DNA of 64,000 nucleotides from Candidatus Brevefilum sp. Its GTDB lineage: Bacteria > Chloroflexota > Anaerolineae > Anaerolineales > Anaerolineaceae. This document shows, one piece after another, positions 45,581 to 53,866 of this stretch. The DNA lies in the NCBI GenBank assembly GCA_019428905.1, contig JAHYJN010000008.1:1-64000 (forward strand). The letters run 5' to 3'. A program made the translations under genes and the position numbers. Below the pieces are notes generated by a model that was given only the letters and a program-made list of their open reading frames with translations, did no database searches and was not told where the DNA came from. Within the stretch, counting starts at the first letter, position 1, and every line of letters starts with the position of its first letter.

Positions 45581-45808
45581 CTAGAACAGGCTGCGGATGA
45601 TCAGCATGAACCCAAAGATGATCAGGGGAATGCCAACGATGGCGCCGACCACGGTCAGGGTCAGGATGACGCCGGCGATCATCAGGACCAATCCTAAGAT
45701 GGCCCCAATCAGACGGCCGGTGGCTTCGATGATCCACACCACCAGGCGCCAAATCAGCCAGAAGGGGTAGAGCAGCCAGTGGACGCGTTTTTTATTATGA
45801 TCTGTCAT
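45581..45808 (-). CDS. Small hydrophobic membrane protein
   Basis: 75 residues with two hydrophobic helices (about 15-32 and 38-68) in a LIGAILGLVLMIAGVILTLT-type context. GGAGG lies before ATG 45808; an in-frame GTG at 45820 would overlap that site. It may be related to the small glycine-zipper-like proteins of Chloroflexota; no function known. Confidence 0.7.
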   Translation of the reverse strand: MTDHNKKRVHWLLYPFWLIWRLVVWIIEATGRLIGAILGLVLMIAGVILTLTVVGAIVGIPLIIFGFMLIIRSLF

Positions 45809-45925
45809 ATGTACCTCCACTTAAGTATACGATGTTAAGCGGAAAAAGTTGCAGTTTTTGTTGGTCTGGGCTTACCAAGGCCTTGCGAGTCTGGTATAAT
45901 TCTCGTCGCCTGAAAAATGGCAAAT

Positions 45926-46013
<88 letters not shown>

Positions 46014-46018
46014 TCGAG

Positions 46019-46049
46019 AAAAACCACCTAATTTCTATAGGTGGTTTTT
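46019..46049 (+). terminator. Terminator of tRNA-Ser
   Basis: aaaaaccaccta (46019-46030) pairs with taggtggttttt (46038-46049), immediately after the tRNA. Confidence 0.9.
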
Positions 46050-46072
46050 GTTTTAAGACGACTGCTGTAAGG

Positions 46073-46215
46073 AATAATGGGTTCGAATCCACACTCCCTG
46101 CGGGAGCGCTTCGCAGCCATATTTGCTCAAGAGAAACCACTCTTTTTTCATAGGGTGGTTTATTTGTTTAAGGTGGGTACCGCAAGATATTTCAGGTTCA
46201 AACACCCAAAAAGTG
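46073..46215 (+). repeat. Degenerate copies of the tRNA-Ser 3' end and terminator
   Basis: atgggttcgaatccacac (46078-46095 region) repeats the T-arm; gaaaccactcttttttcatagggtggttt (about 46133-46161) repeats the terminator in a weakened form; then ggttcaaacaccc (46195-46207) repeats the T-arm again. A further copy lies beyond the ABC genes at 48511-48598. Confidence 0.75.
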
Positions 46216-46600
46216 AGATTACCCAACCTTTCCACTACGACAAGAAACCACGCGGAATTTTGGGTAGTTCATATGTTCATGGCGTTCTACGCTTGCGATG
46301 CAAGGGAATTAAGGTTCCTTAGAATTGTTCGAGATTAACCATGATTTCTTTTCGATCGATTAATTTTTAGGACAGAAAATAAACCGATAAGTTATAATTC
46401 TACAAGTTAGTCTTACATACCATTCTTGATAAGATACCCATCAATTAGAATAATGGGGTATCTTCGTTGGTAAATGTGGCGTAAAGGGTAAGATTTAGTT
46501 TGTAGATTTACATTGTAAATAGTGATTTCTTTTATGCTAAAAATAGTATCCTACCAGTGATAATAAAGGTTTTGGTTGTGAAAAGAGCGTTCTACTGATC
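46216..46600. other. AT-rich leader before the ABC genes
   Basis: About 385 bases, AT-rich, with no gene. A TATAAT at 46392-46397 and a hairpin (aagataccc 46431-46439 with gggtatctt 46456-46464) may form a promoter and leader for the ABC operon. A third decayed terminator-like piece (aagaaaccacgcgg) lies near 46240. Confidence 0.4.
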
Positions 46601-46676
46601 ATTGCTGGAGGCTTACAATTCCTCCTTGCCGATTCCTGTTTTGAAAAATTTGTCTAGAAAAGGAGCATTCTGCCTG

Positions 46677-47588
46677 ATGGATATGTTGGTTATTGAGGTT
46701 AACGATCTTGTTAAAACATATAACAATCTTATTGCTTTGGATAAGATCAATTTTACTGTCAGACAAGGAGAAATATTTGGTTTATTGGGTCCTAACGGTG
46801 CGGGAAAAACAAGTGCCCTGGAATGCTTGGAAGGGTTGCGCGAACCAGATGGCGGATCACTGTTGGTGGCCGGCATTAACCCCACCAGTGATTTCCGTAA
46901 ACTTAGAAACCTGATCGGTGTGCAGCTTCAATCTGCAGGGCTGCCAGAAAGTATCACCCCAGATGAAGCGATGCGGTTCTTTTGTGCTTACCATGGTGTT
47001 GAACCTCGTTTTGACCTTCTCGATCGGTTTGGCCTGGCAGAAAAGCGACACGCCCAGTTCTTTGAGCTCTCCACAGGGCAGCAACGCCGTTTGACCCTGG
47101 CTTTGGCTTTGGCACACGACCCGCAGATCATATTCATGGATGAACCCACTGCAGGTTTGGATGTTGCGACCCGCATTGAGCTGCATGACATGATGCGCGA
47201 ACTGAAAGAGGCGGGGCGAACGGTTATCCTGGCAACCCATGATATGGCTGAAGCCGAGCAGATGGCAGATCGAGTCGCCATCTTGTTACATGGCAGGATC
47301 GTCAAAATTGGTACACCTATGGAAATCACAGCTACCGGTGCCGGGTTGACTAAAATTTCTGTGCGGACCCAAGCCAACAGCTTATCCAGCATCCACCTTC
47401 CAGGGGTGAATCGGCAATTATTCAAGGATGACTATTTTATTTTCTTTAGTTCCAATATCGGCTTGACGCTTTCTGCGATCATTTCCCATCTTGATGCCAG
47501 CCAAGACCAGCTTGTCGACCTGCGCGTTCAACGTCCATCTCTTGAAGATCGTTTTCTTGAGATGACTGGAAAGGGAGTTTTATCATGA
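46677..47588 (+). CDS. ABC transporter ATP-binding protein
   Basis: 303 residues of the ABC-2 exporter type (ABCA/DrrA-like). Walker A GPNGAGKT near residue 40, signature LSTGQQRRL near residue 135 and Walker B IIFMDEPTAGLD near residue 160 are complete. The C-terminal 80 residues are the accessory domain of this group. AGGAG is 11 bases before ATG 46677; an upstream TTG frame is unsupported. It overlaps the permease by four bases. The context suggests it arrived on a mobile unit. Confidence 0.92.
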   Translation: MDMLVIEVNDLVKTYNNLIALDKINFTVRQGEIFGLLGPNGAGKTSALECLEGLREPDGGSLLVAGINPTSDFRKLRNLIGVQLQSAGLPESITPDEAMRFFCAYHGVEPRFDLLDRFGLAEKRHAQFFELSTGQQRRLTLALALAHDPQIIFMDEPTAGLDVATRIELHDMMRELKEAGRTVILATHDMAEAEQMADRVAILLHGRIVKIGTPMEITATGAGLTKISVRTQANSLSSIHLPGVNRQLFKDDYFIFFSSNIGLTLSAIISHLDASQDQLVDLRVQRPSLEDRFLEMTGKGVLS

Positions 47589-48394
47589 ATGCTTTTCTAC
47601 ATCACTTCTCGTTTGAGTTTCGAACCGGCATCCGCAATAAAAACCTCTTGTTGCTAAATTATCTGTTTCCTTTAGGTTTTTATTTGATGATGGGATTTAT
47701 CATGCCGTCTATCAATCCACCCTTTAGGGAAAATATCATCCCGGCATTTGTTGTTTTCGGTGTCCTATCAGCAACTTTGCTTGGAATTCCTGATCCCTTG
47801 GTGACTGCCCGGGAAAATGGGATTTTCCGCAGTTTCAAGATCAATGGCGTGCCTGCAGTCTCAATTTTATTGATCCCTGCTTTGACCACTGTCTTGCACC
47901 TGATGATTCTTACGGCGCTCATAACAGTAACTGCGCCAATATTCTTTGATGCCCCTCTACCGCAAAATTGGCTGAACTATATTATCGTATTCCTGACCTT
48001 AGCAATGGCAAGTTCAGCGATTAGCATTTTAATCGGTGTTGTTTCGCAAAGCTCGCGGGTAACGATCCTGTGGTCGCAGGTGGTATTTGTCCCTTCTATG
48101 ATCCTGGGTGGGTTAATGGTCCCGCTTAGCCTGATGCCAGAGATACCCCAGAAAATCGCCCAGCTCTTGCCCGCAACACATGCGATTAATGCATTCAATG
48201 GGTTGGCCATGGGTAATATCCCTTATTTCTCCCCTTGGGGATCGATCATTATATTAATATCTAGTGGATTGCTTGCCTTTGGCCTGGCTGTTTATCTCTT
48301 TAGTTGGGATAGTCGTAACACCACACGCCGCGGGCATCCAATCATGGCACTCCTGGCAATCCTGCCTTATCTTTTGGGCATTTTGTTGCTTTAA
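47585..48394 (+). CDS. ABC-2 type transporter permease
   Basis: 269 residues with six hydrophobic segments in the ABC-2 arrangement, including the conserved VVFVPSMILGGLMVPLSLMP and LPATHAINAFNGLAMG segments. It overlaps its ATPase by ATGA. Half-transporter plus ATPase would work as a dimer of each. The exported substrate, possibly an antimicrobial or lipid, is unknown. Confidence 0.9.
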   Translation: MNAFLHHFSFEFRTGIRNKNLLLLNYLFPLGFYLMMGFIMPSINPPFRENIIPAFVVFGVLSATLLGIPDPLVTARENGIFRSFKINGVPAVSILLIPALTTVLHLMILTALITVTAPIFFDAPLPQNWLNYIIVFLTLAMASSAISILIGVVSQSSRVTILWSQVVFVPSMILGGLMVPLSLMPEIPQKIAQLLPATHAINAFNGLAMGNIPYFSPWGSIIILISSGLLAFGLAVYLFSWDSRNTTRRGHPIMALLAILPYLLGILLL

Positions 48395-48510
48395 ACCCAA
48401 TCCCTGATTCGGTGTTCAGTTGACAATCACCACACATCGTGCTGGTTTTGTGCTTGTTTGATGCTACATGATCAGCATGCAGCGACGACCGAATTTCTCC
48501 GGTTTGCGTA

Positions 48511-48598
48511 GAAACCGCTCTTATTCTGTCAGGGTGGTTTTTTGATTGAGGCTTGTGTTGGAAAGTATTGTATGTTCAAACACCCACAGGGTGAGGTT
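48511..48598 (+). repeat. Distal copy of the tRNA-Ser-derived repeat
   Basis: agaaaccgctcttattctg, agggtggttttttg and atgttcaaacacccacaggg align with 46133-46215, sharing the exact blocks agaaacc, agggtggttt and gttcaaacaccca in the same order and orientation over about 90 bases. It closes a 2.3-kb unit carrying the ABC genes. Confidence 0.75.
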
Positions 48599-48618
48599 TC
48601 ACACCGTTAACATTATTT

Positions 48619-48655
48619 ATTCTGCCCTGAACATAAGTCAGGGCAGAATTTTTCT
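48619..48655 (+). terminator. Bidirectional terminator
   Basis: attctgccctga (48619-48630) pairs with tcagggcagaat (48638-48649), followed by TTTTTCTTT. It lies between the ABC permease and the convergent DUF2202 gene. Confidence 0.85.
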
Positions 48656-48681
48656 TTGGGCGTGGCAAAATGATCTCCATG

Positions 48682-49533
48682 CTATGGACGCCGATTATTG
48701 ACCCGACCGCCTCTTGCGGGGGCACTGGCCAGGATCCCATCATAAGCACTCACATCCAGGTATTGAGGGATGTATGTTTCACCGGTTTGCTGAAGGAGCG
48801 TCGAGGTGAATGCCCGCAGGTGGTTTTCAGATCCCCTGAGGAGGTTTTGGAACACCCGTTGAATCTCGGGGTTTTCCGTTTCGTCCAGCGCTGCTTGTAA
48901 ATCAAGGATGTCGATTTCTTCAACGGCCCCACCTACTTTGAGCGCATCCGCGAGGGAACGCTCACCCTGAGCGATTAACTCATCATAGAGCTTTTGCAAG
49001 ACGGGGTCGGTAAAGACGCCCGGCGCGGTGTCAAGGGCGGGATCAGGAATGTTGAAGGTGTCCAGCAAGCGTTTGACCGCATTGGTGTGGGTCTCTTCAC
49101 TGCTGGCGATGTTTTGAAATAGCGGTAAACCCCACAGATCATACAGTGCGAGGTATACATCGTGGGCCAGTTTTTCTTCTTCGCGCATAAAGATCAGGCT
49201 AGCTTTTTCTGTGTCGGTAATACCAGTGAAACCTTCATCTGTGATTTCCTGCCCTATTGTTGAGCCTGGCTCTTCTACTGTTTCTTGTTCCACTTCCGCA
49301 TCTGTTAATTCAATTTCTTCAGCTTCCTCTGGAAGGATTTCATTTTGGATTTCTTCTTCGGATATGGGAATCGAGGTGGGGTCAACAACCGGAGATGATG
49401 TCTCAACTGTTGCCGAATCTGATTGGTTTGTCGCTGCTTCTTGGATGGGAAGCGAGCAAGCTGCTAAGGTCAAGGCTGCCAGGATCAGCAGTCCAGAAAA
49501 TTTCAGAGTGAGTTTAATTTTTGGTTTCATCAT
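48682..49533 (-). CDS. DUF2202 lipoprotein (ferritin-like)
   Basis: 283 residues. A signal peptide ends LAAC (Cys26). An acidic Glu-rich linker spans 30-95, and the DUF2202 helical-bundle domain follows (about 100-262) with REEEKLAHDVYLAL, ASSEETHTNAVKRLL and RGSENHLRAFTSTL. The E-x-x-H type residues look like a di-metal ferritin-like site. It may bind metals or handle peroxide at the cell surface. Two consecutive ATG codons are possible starts. Confidence 0.88.
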   Translation of the reverse strand: MMKPKIKLTLKFSGLLILAALTLAACSLPIQEAATNQSDSATVETSSPVVDPTSIPISEEEIQNEILPEEAEEIELTDAEVEQETVEEPGSTIGQEITDEGFTGITDTEKASLIFMREEEKLAHDVYLALYDLWGLPLFQNIASSEETHTNAVKRLLDTFNIPDPALDTAPGVFTDPVLQKLYDELIAQGERSLADALKVGGAVEEIDILDLQAALDETENPEIQRVFQNLLRGSENHLRAFTSTLLQQTGETYIPQYLDVSAYDGILASAPARGGRVNNRRP

Positions 49534-49659
49534 GCTTTTTTTTACTCCGTATCGTGAGCTTATTGATTGGTTTTTTCATACCCCATGATTATCTGATATG
49601 GTTGTAAAAAAATGATGAAGAAGGGTTGAAGAAAGCTTATCAGATTCAGATGACTGATT

Positions 49660-50235
49660 TCATTGTCCTGATGACTTCTGGCGTGTTCGCACCCAGCGCA
49701 CCAGCGCGATGATCCCCAAAACGATCAGCGCGATAAAGCTGGCGCTGATCAAGTTCCACTTGATCAATGTGAACCCACCTGCCAATTGATCGATCACGGC
49801 TGTTGTTTGGGGGTATCTGCTCATAACCGTTACAGCAGAGATGTTTTCAAGGAAATCGAAGAGCATGCCAGCCACCGGCAGCAGGTTCAACCGCCCCAAA
49901 GTCCCCCATGGGAGGTCTGCCCGCTTAACCAGCCAGCTGATGGCGGTCACCAGGAAGGCGGTGTAGACCAGGGGAAAGAGTAGGTCGAAGGTGAAGCGTG
50001 CCCGGATGTAGGCTGCGCGTCCTGCTGGTCCGTAGGCTTCGGCCATGCGGTACAGGTCGCTGGCGGTGTAGTAGAGCGAGGTGTCGGGCGATCCGGCCTC
50101 AGCGCTGTAAACTTCGGCTCTGGCCGCCTGATCGGGCAAAACCAGCGCGCCGAAGATGAGGAAGATCGCTAGGCAAGCCAGGGTGAGCGGCCCGGTCGAG
50201 AATTTAAGCAAGCTATTGGATAGTTTTGTGAGCAT
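49660..50235 (-). CDS. Four-helix membrane protein of unknown function
   Basis: 191 residues with about four hydrophobic helices (18-36, 88-108, 120-140, 160-180) and a soluble loop (40-85). GGAGGT is five bases before ATG 50235, so the longer frame to 50337 is not favoured. I do not recognise the family. The upstream gap to 50653 holds no supported gene. Confidence 0.7.
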   Translation of the reverse strand: MLTKLSNSLLKFSTGPLTLACLAIFLIFGALVLPDQAARAEVYSAEAGSPDTSLYYTASDLYRMAEAYGPAGRAAYIRARFTFDLLFPLVYTAFLVTAISWLVKRADLPWGTLGRLNLLPVAGMLFDFLENISAVTVMSRYPQTTAVIDQLAGGFTLIKWNLISASFIALIVLGIIALVRWVRTRQKSSGQ

Positions 50236-50653
50236 CAATACCTCCGTGACAGTTAATTTTATGCTAATCACCAAATAATGCACATCATTTTTTACCAATT
50301 GTATCAAGGAAATATTTGCGAGTATGGAAAATTGCATAAACTAAAGATCAGGTTGAACCGAATTGTTTTTGTCGTTTAATCGAAGACTAGGGGCAACACC
50401 AATCTGTGGATGAAGCATTTCTTCAGGCTCGGGGTTATTTTAAATTTTAAGCCAGATGAATCTAAATGCAGCGAAACCAAAACATTTGTTTGATAAAAAG
50501 CGGAAATCCCGGAATCTGTGATTTGTTTATTTATGGAAAGATTGACTCGCATTGTGGGTCTTTTTGTCACGCTGGAAGCATGACCTACACCACAGCACTT
50601 GGTTTGGATAAGAGAGCTATATGATGATCAAAATATAGGTCGAGATTTGGAGG
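50236..50653. other. 420-bp intergenic region
   Basis: No gene, terminator or clear promoter is seen. Two weak minus-strand frames (50376-50570 and 50617-50802) have no recognisable content. Confidence 0.4.
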
Positions 50654-50770
50654 GTGAGTAAGGGTGTAAGGAAAGGTCCGAATCGGATATTACCTTTTAT
50701 ATTTATCTCACACTTTCTTTGGGTAGAATTCACAGAAAGGCTTAAATCACAACTTGTGAAAGAAGGAAAG

Positions 50771-51247
50771 ATGGCGACAAAGAAATTCTCATTCAAAGCC
50801 AAAATCGAAGAAGCCTACAACGGTGGCGCATATGTGACGGTCCCCTTTGATGTGGAGGAAGCCTTTGGCATGAAACGGGTTAAAGTAAAGGCAACCATCG
50901 CTGGCTATCCCTACCGGGGCTTGTTGACGCGGATGGGCACGGCAGATCACATTTTAATTGTGATCAAGGATATTCGCAAAAAGGCAGGCGTGAACTTTGG
51001 TGACGAAATTGAGGTAGAGGTGGAAGAGGACACCGAACCCAGGGTGGTGACCATCCCGGAGGATGTGCGGCAAGCCTTAGCAGATCACCCCGAGGTGGGA
51101 GCACTATTTGAGAAACTCTCCTATTCTGCCAGGAAAGAATATATGTTTTGGGTTGAAAGCGCTAAACGTGCGGAGACCCGGCAAAACCGAATATTGAAAA
51201 TGCTTGATCTGCTTAAACAGGGCAAGAAGGGTCCTTATGGGTGGTAG
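50771..51247 (+). CDS. DUF1905/YdeI (OmdA-like) domain protein
   Basis: 158 residues. DUF1905 N-domain (1-90; AKIEEAYNGGAYVTVPFDVE, EEAFGMKRVKVKATIAG) plus a C-terminal YdeI/OmdA-like helical part (about 100-158; FEKLSYSARKEYMFWVESAK). GAAGGAAAG precedes ATG 50771. It shares its first half with the 99-residue protein at 25.8 kb. The 5' overlap of 51306 gene is separated by 58 bases, so the two form an operon. Confidence 0.9.
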   Translation: MATKKFSFKAKIEEAYNGGAYVTVPFDVEEAFGMKRVKVKATIAGYPYRGLLTRMGTADHILIVIKDIRKKAGVNFGDEIEVEVEEDTEPRVVTIPEDVRQALADHPEVGALFEKLSYSARKEYMFWVESAKRAETRQNRILKMLDLLKQGKKGPYGW

Positions 51248-51305
51248 AGGGTGGCCGAAATCCCCTTTTACATCCTTTCGTGTTTATCATAAAGAAGGCG
51301 GTACA

Positions 51306-51677
51306 ATGGCAAAAGAGTCTAGTTCTCCACAAACCGTTGATGACTACATTGTCAGTTTCCCTGCAGAGGTTCATGAGATCTTGCAAAAGATCAGAGATAT
51401 CGTTCTCGAGGTGGTCCCCGAGGCTGAGGAGGTGATCAGCTACCAAATGCCGACCTACCGATTGGGTGGGAACCTGGTCCATTTTGCAGCTTTTAAGAGC
51501 CACATTGGGTTGTATCCCACCCCATCCGGGATTGAGGCCTTCCAAGGTGAATTGACACCCTACCAGCATGCCAAGGGGTCGATCCGGTTTCCGTTGGATC
51601 AGCCGATTCCTTATGATTTGATCAGAAAAATCGTGACGTTTCGGGTTAATGAAATGCTTGAAAATGGAAAAGATTAA
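51306..51677 (+). CDS. DUF1801 domain protein
   Basis: 123 residues: TVDDYIVSFPAEVHEILQKI, AEEVISYQMPTYRLGGNLVHFAAFKSHIGLYP and SIRFPLDQPIPYDLIRKIV are DUF1801 landmarks. AAGGCGG precedes ATG 51306. Again the DUF1905-type gene is its immediate neighbour, as at 25.8-26.5 kb. Confidence 0.9.
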   Translation: MAKESSSPQTVDDYIVSFPAEVHEILQKIRDIVLEVVPEAEEVISYQMPTYRLGGNLVHFAAFKSHIGLYPTPSGIEAFQGELTPYQHAKGSIRFPLDQPIPYDLIRKIVTFRVNEMLENGKD

Positions 51678-51697
51678 TTGAGGCAAAGAAAGAGATT

Positions 51698-51957
51698 GTC
51701 ACGTTGCAAACGTGACCTACGAGATCCGGGATTATAAGACGTGTAGGTGGTGGGTAAGGTATTTTATTTTCTGTAGAGACGCCCCGCCGGGGCGTCTCTA
51801 CGGGTGATGAAGAGAAAAACACACAAGCGCTGGTCTCCTGAGCGGCGCGAGCGCATCCGATCATGTATACGTAGCGGCGTTGCATGCAACGCCGCTACGG
51901 AAATTAATTGTGTCATTGTTAAAATACAGAGATTGTTTCGCTTCGGGGCGTCTCTAC
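51698..51957. repeat. Cluster of four palindromic intergenic elements
   Basis: gtcacgtt-gca-aacgtgac (51698-51716); gtagagacgcccc-gcc-ggggcgtctctac (51773-51801); gcgctggtctcctgagcggcgc (51827-51848, a relative of the REPs near the RAYT); and gtagcggcgttgcatgcaac continuing to 51898, a perfect 28-bp palindrome from 51871. A lone ggggcgtctctac arm lies at 51945-51957. No gene lies between 51687 and 51980. Confidence 0.8.
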
Positions 51958-51982
51958 GATTAACCTTATCTGGAATAATCCA

Positions 51983-53866
51983 TTATGCCGGCTGCAGCTC
52001 AAACTGGCTGTAATACAACTCGGCATAAAAGCCCTGTTGGTCAAGCAGCTCTTGGTGGCTGCCCTGTTCAACGATGTCCCCATCGCGCATCACCAGGATC
52101 AGGTCCGCATTGCGGATCGTTGACAGGCGATGGGCGATGATAAAGCTCGTGCGGCCTTGCATTAGGCGGTCCATGGCTTTCTGGATGAGGACCTCGGTGC
52201 GGGTGTCCACAGAGCTGGTGGCTTCGTCCAGGATCAGCATGGGCGGATCTCCCACAACGGCCCGGGCAATCGTCAGCAGCTGCTTTTGACCAGCCGAGAT
52301 GTTTGAGGCGTCTTCATTCAAGACCATGTCGTACCCCCCGGGCATGGTGCGGATGAAATGGTCCACATGGGCGGTGCTGGCTGCCTGTGTGATTTGATCA
52401 TAATCCGCGTTATCACACCCATAGCAGATATTCTCGGCAATTGTACCGTTGAATAACCAGGTGTCCTGTAAGACCATGGCGAACAGTTTGCGCAGGTCAA
52501 CCCGTGAAAAATCACGGATGTCATGACCGTCAACCAGGATCGAGCCGCCATCCACATCATAGAAACGCATCAGCAGCTTGACGAGGGTGGTCTTCCCAGC
52601 GCCGGTCGGACCGACAATGGCGATTTTTTGACCGGGTTCTGCCTTGAAGGAAAAATCTTTAATTACCACTTCATCGGGGTCGTAGCCAAAACGTACGTTG
52701 CGGAATTCCACCTGTCCTTCGACGTGATCGAGTTCCACCGGCTGGGTGGTTTCTGCGATTTCTTCTTCTTCATTCAGAAATTCGAACACACGCTCTGCGG
52801 CAGCAGCGGTCTGCTGCAGAACGTTGGAGATGTTGGCGATCTGCATCAGGGGTTCGTTGAATGAGCGCACATATTGAATGAAGGCCTGGATATCACCCAC
52901 CGTGATCCTGCCCTGGATTGCCAGGTAGCCGCCCAGGATGCTGACCGCCACGTAGCCCAGGTTGCTGATCAGGCGCATGATGGGCATCATCAGGTGCGAT
53001 AGAAACTGCGAGATCCAAGCGGAGCTATACAGGGTCCCATTGAGGCGGCTAAAGGTGTTGACCGATTGTGCCTCGGCATTGAAGGCTTTGATCACGATAT
53101 GCCCACCGAACATTTCTTCGACATGCCCATTGACATGCCCCAGATATTCCTGCTGCTGCATAAAATACTTTTGGGAAGTGCGCACGATAACATTGATCAC
53201 CACTATCGAAAGGGGTACGGTGATCAGGGCAATCAGGGTCATCGTCCAGCTGATGGAAAACATCATGATTAGGATGCCAATCACGCTGGTGGTCGAGGTG
53301 ATGATCTGTGACAGGCTCTGGTTGAGCGTCTGGCTGACCGTATCGACATCATTGGTGACCCGCGAAAGCACCTCACCCTGGCTGATCTTATCGAAAAAGC
53401 CCAGGGGCAGCCGGTTGATCTTACTTGCGATATCCTGCCTGAAGCGGTAAGTGATGTCCATCGAGATGCCGGACATGATGTAGCCTTGCAGGAAATTTAA
53501 GAAAGCGGAAATTACATACAAGGTAGCAACCCGGATAAGAATTGCGCCGACTGCCTGGAAGTCAATCCCGCCTCCCTGGCCGGAGATTTGAGCAACGACA
53601 CCTTCAAATAGCAAAGTTGTGGCTCCGCCGAGGATTTTTGGCCCGAGGATGGCGAATACCGTTGACCCAGCTGCCAATGTTAGTACCACCAGGATTAAAA
53701 GGTTGTACTTACCCAGGTATTGAACCAAGCGCTTGAAGGTGCCTTTGAAATCGCGGGCTTTTTCGCCTTTCATCATCGCATGGGGACCCCCACGTCCAAA
53801 CCTGACAGGAGGCCTGCTTTGCTGTGTTTGTTTCTGTTGGTTGTCTTGGTTGTTATTCTCGCTCAT
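51983..53866 (-). CDS. ABC exporter half-transporter, consensus ATPase site
   Basis: 627 residues: a Pro/Gln-rich N-tail, six transmembrane helices (about 55-340) and a nucleotide-binding domain (about 385-627). Walker A GPTGAGKT and Walker B LILDEATSSVD have the catalytic Glu, but the signature reads ISAGQ instead of LSGGQ. It overlaps the partner gene by ATGA. Together they should form a heterodimeric exporter of the BmrCD/TM287-288 kind. Confidence 0.94.
   Translation of the reverse strand: MSENNNQDNQQKQTQQSRPPVRFGRGGPHAMMKGEKARDFKGTFKRLVQYLGKYNLLILVVLTLAAGSTVFAILGPKILGGATTLLFEGVVAQISGQGGGIDFQAVGAILIRVATLYVISAFLNFLQGYIMSGISMDITYRFRQDIASKINRLPLGFFDKISQGEVLSRVTNDVDTVSQTLNQSLSQIITSTTSVIGILIMMFSISWTMTLIALITVPLSIVVINVIVRTSQKYFMQQQEYLGHVNGHVEEMFGGHIVIKAFNAEAQSVNTFSRLNGTLYSSAWISQFLSHLMMPIMRLISNLGYVAVSILGGYLAIQGRITVGDIQAFIQYVRSFNEPLMQIANISNVLQQTAAAAERVFEFLNEEEEIAETTQPVELDHVEGQVEFRNVRFGYDPDEVVIKDFSFKAEPGQKIAIVGPTGAGKTTLVKLLMRFYDVDGGSILVDGHDIRDFSRVDLRKLFAMVLQDTWLFNGTIAENICYGCDNADYDQITQAASTAHVDHFIRTMPGGYDMVLNEDASNISAGQKQLLTIARAVVGDPPMLILDEATSSVDTRTEVLIQKAMDRLMQGRTSFIIAHRLSTIRNADLILVMRDGDIVEQGSHQELLDQQGFYAELYYSQFELQPA

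Noticed and set aside
46073-46110. A second tRNA-Ser gene
   Set aside because: Only a T-arm-like piece is present; acceptor, D and anticodon arms are missing.
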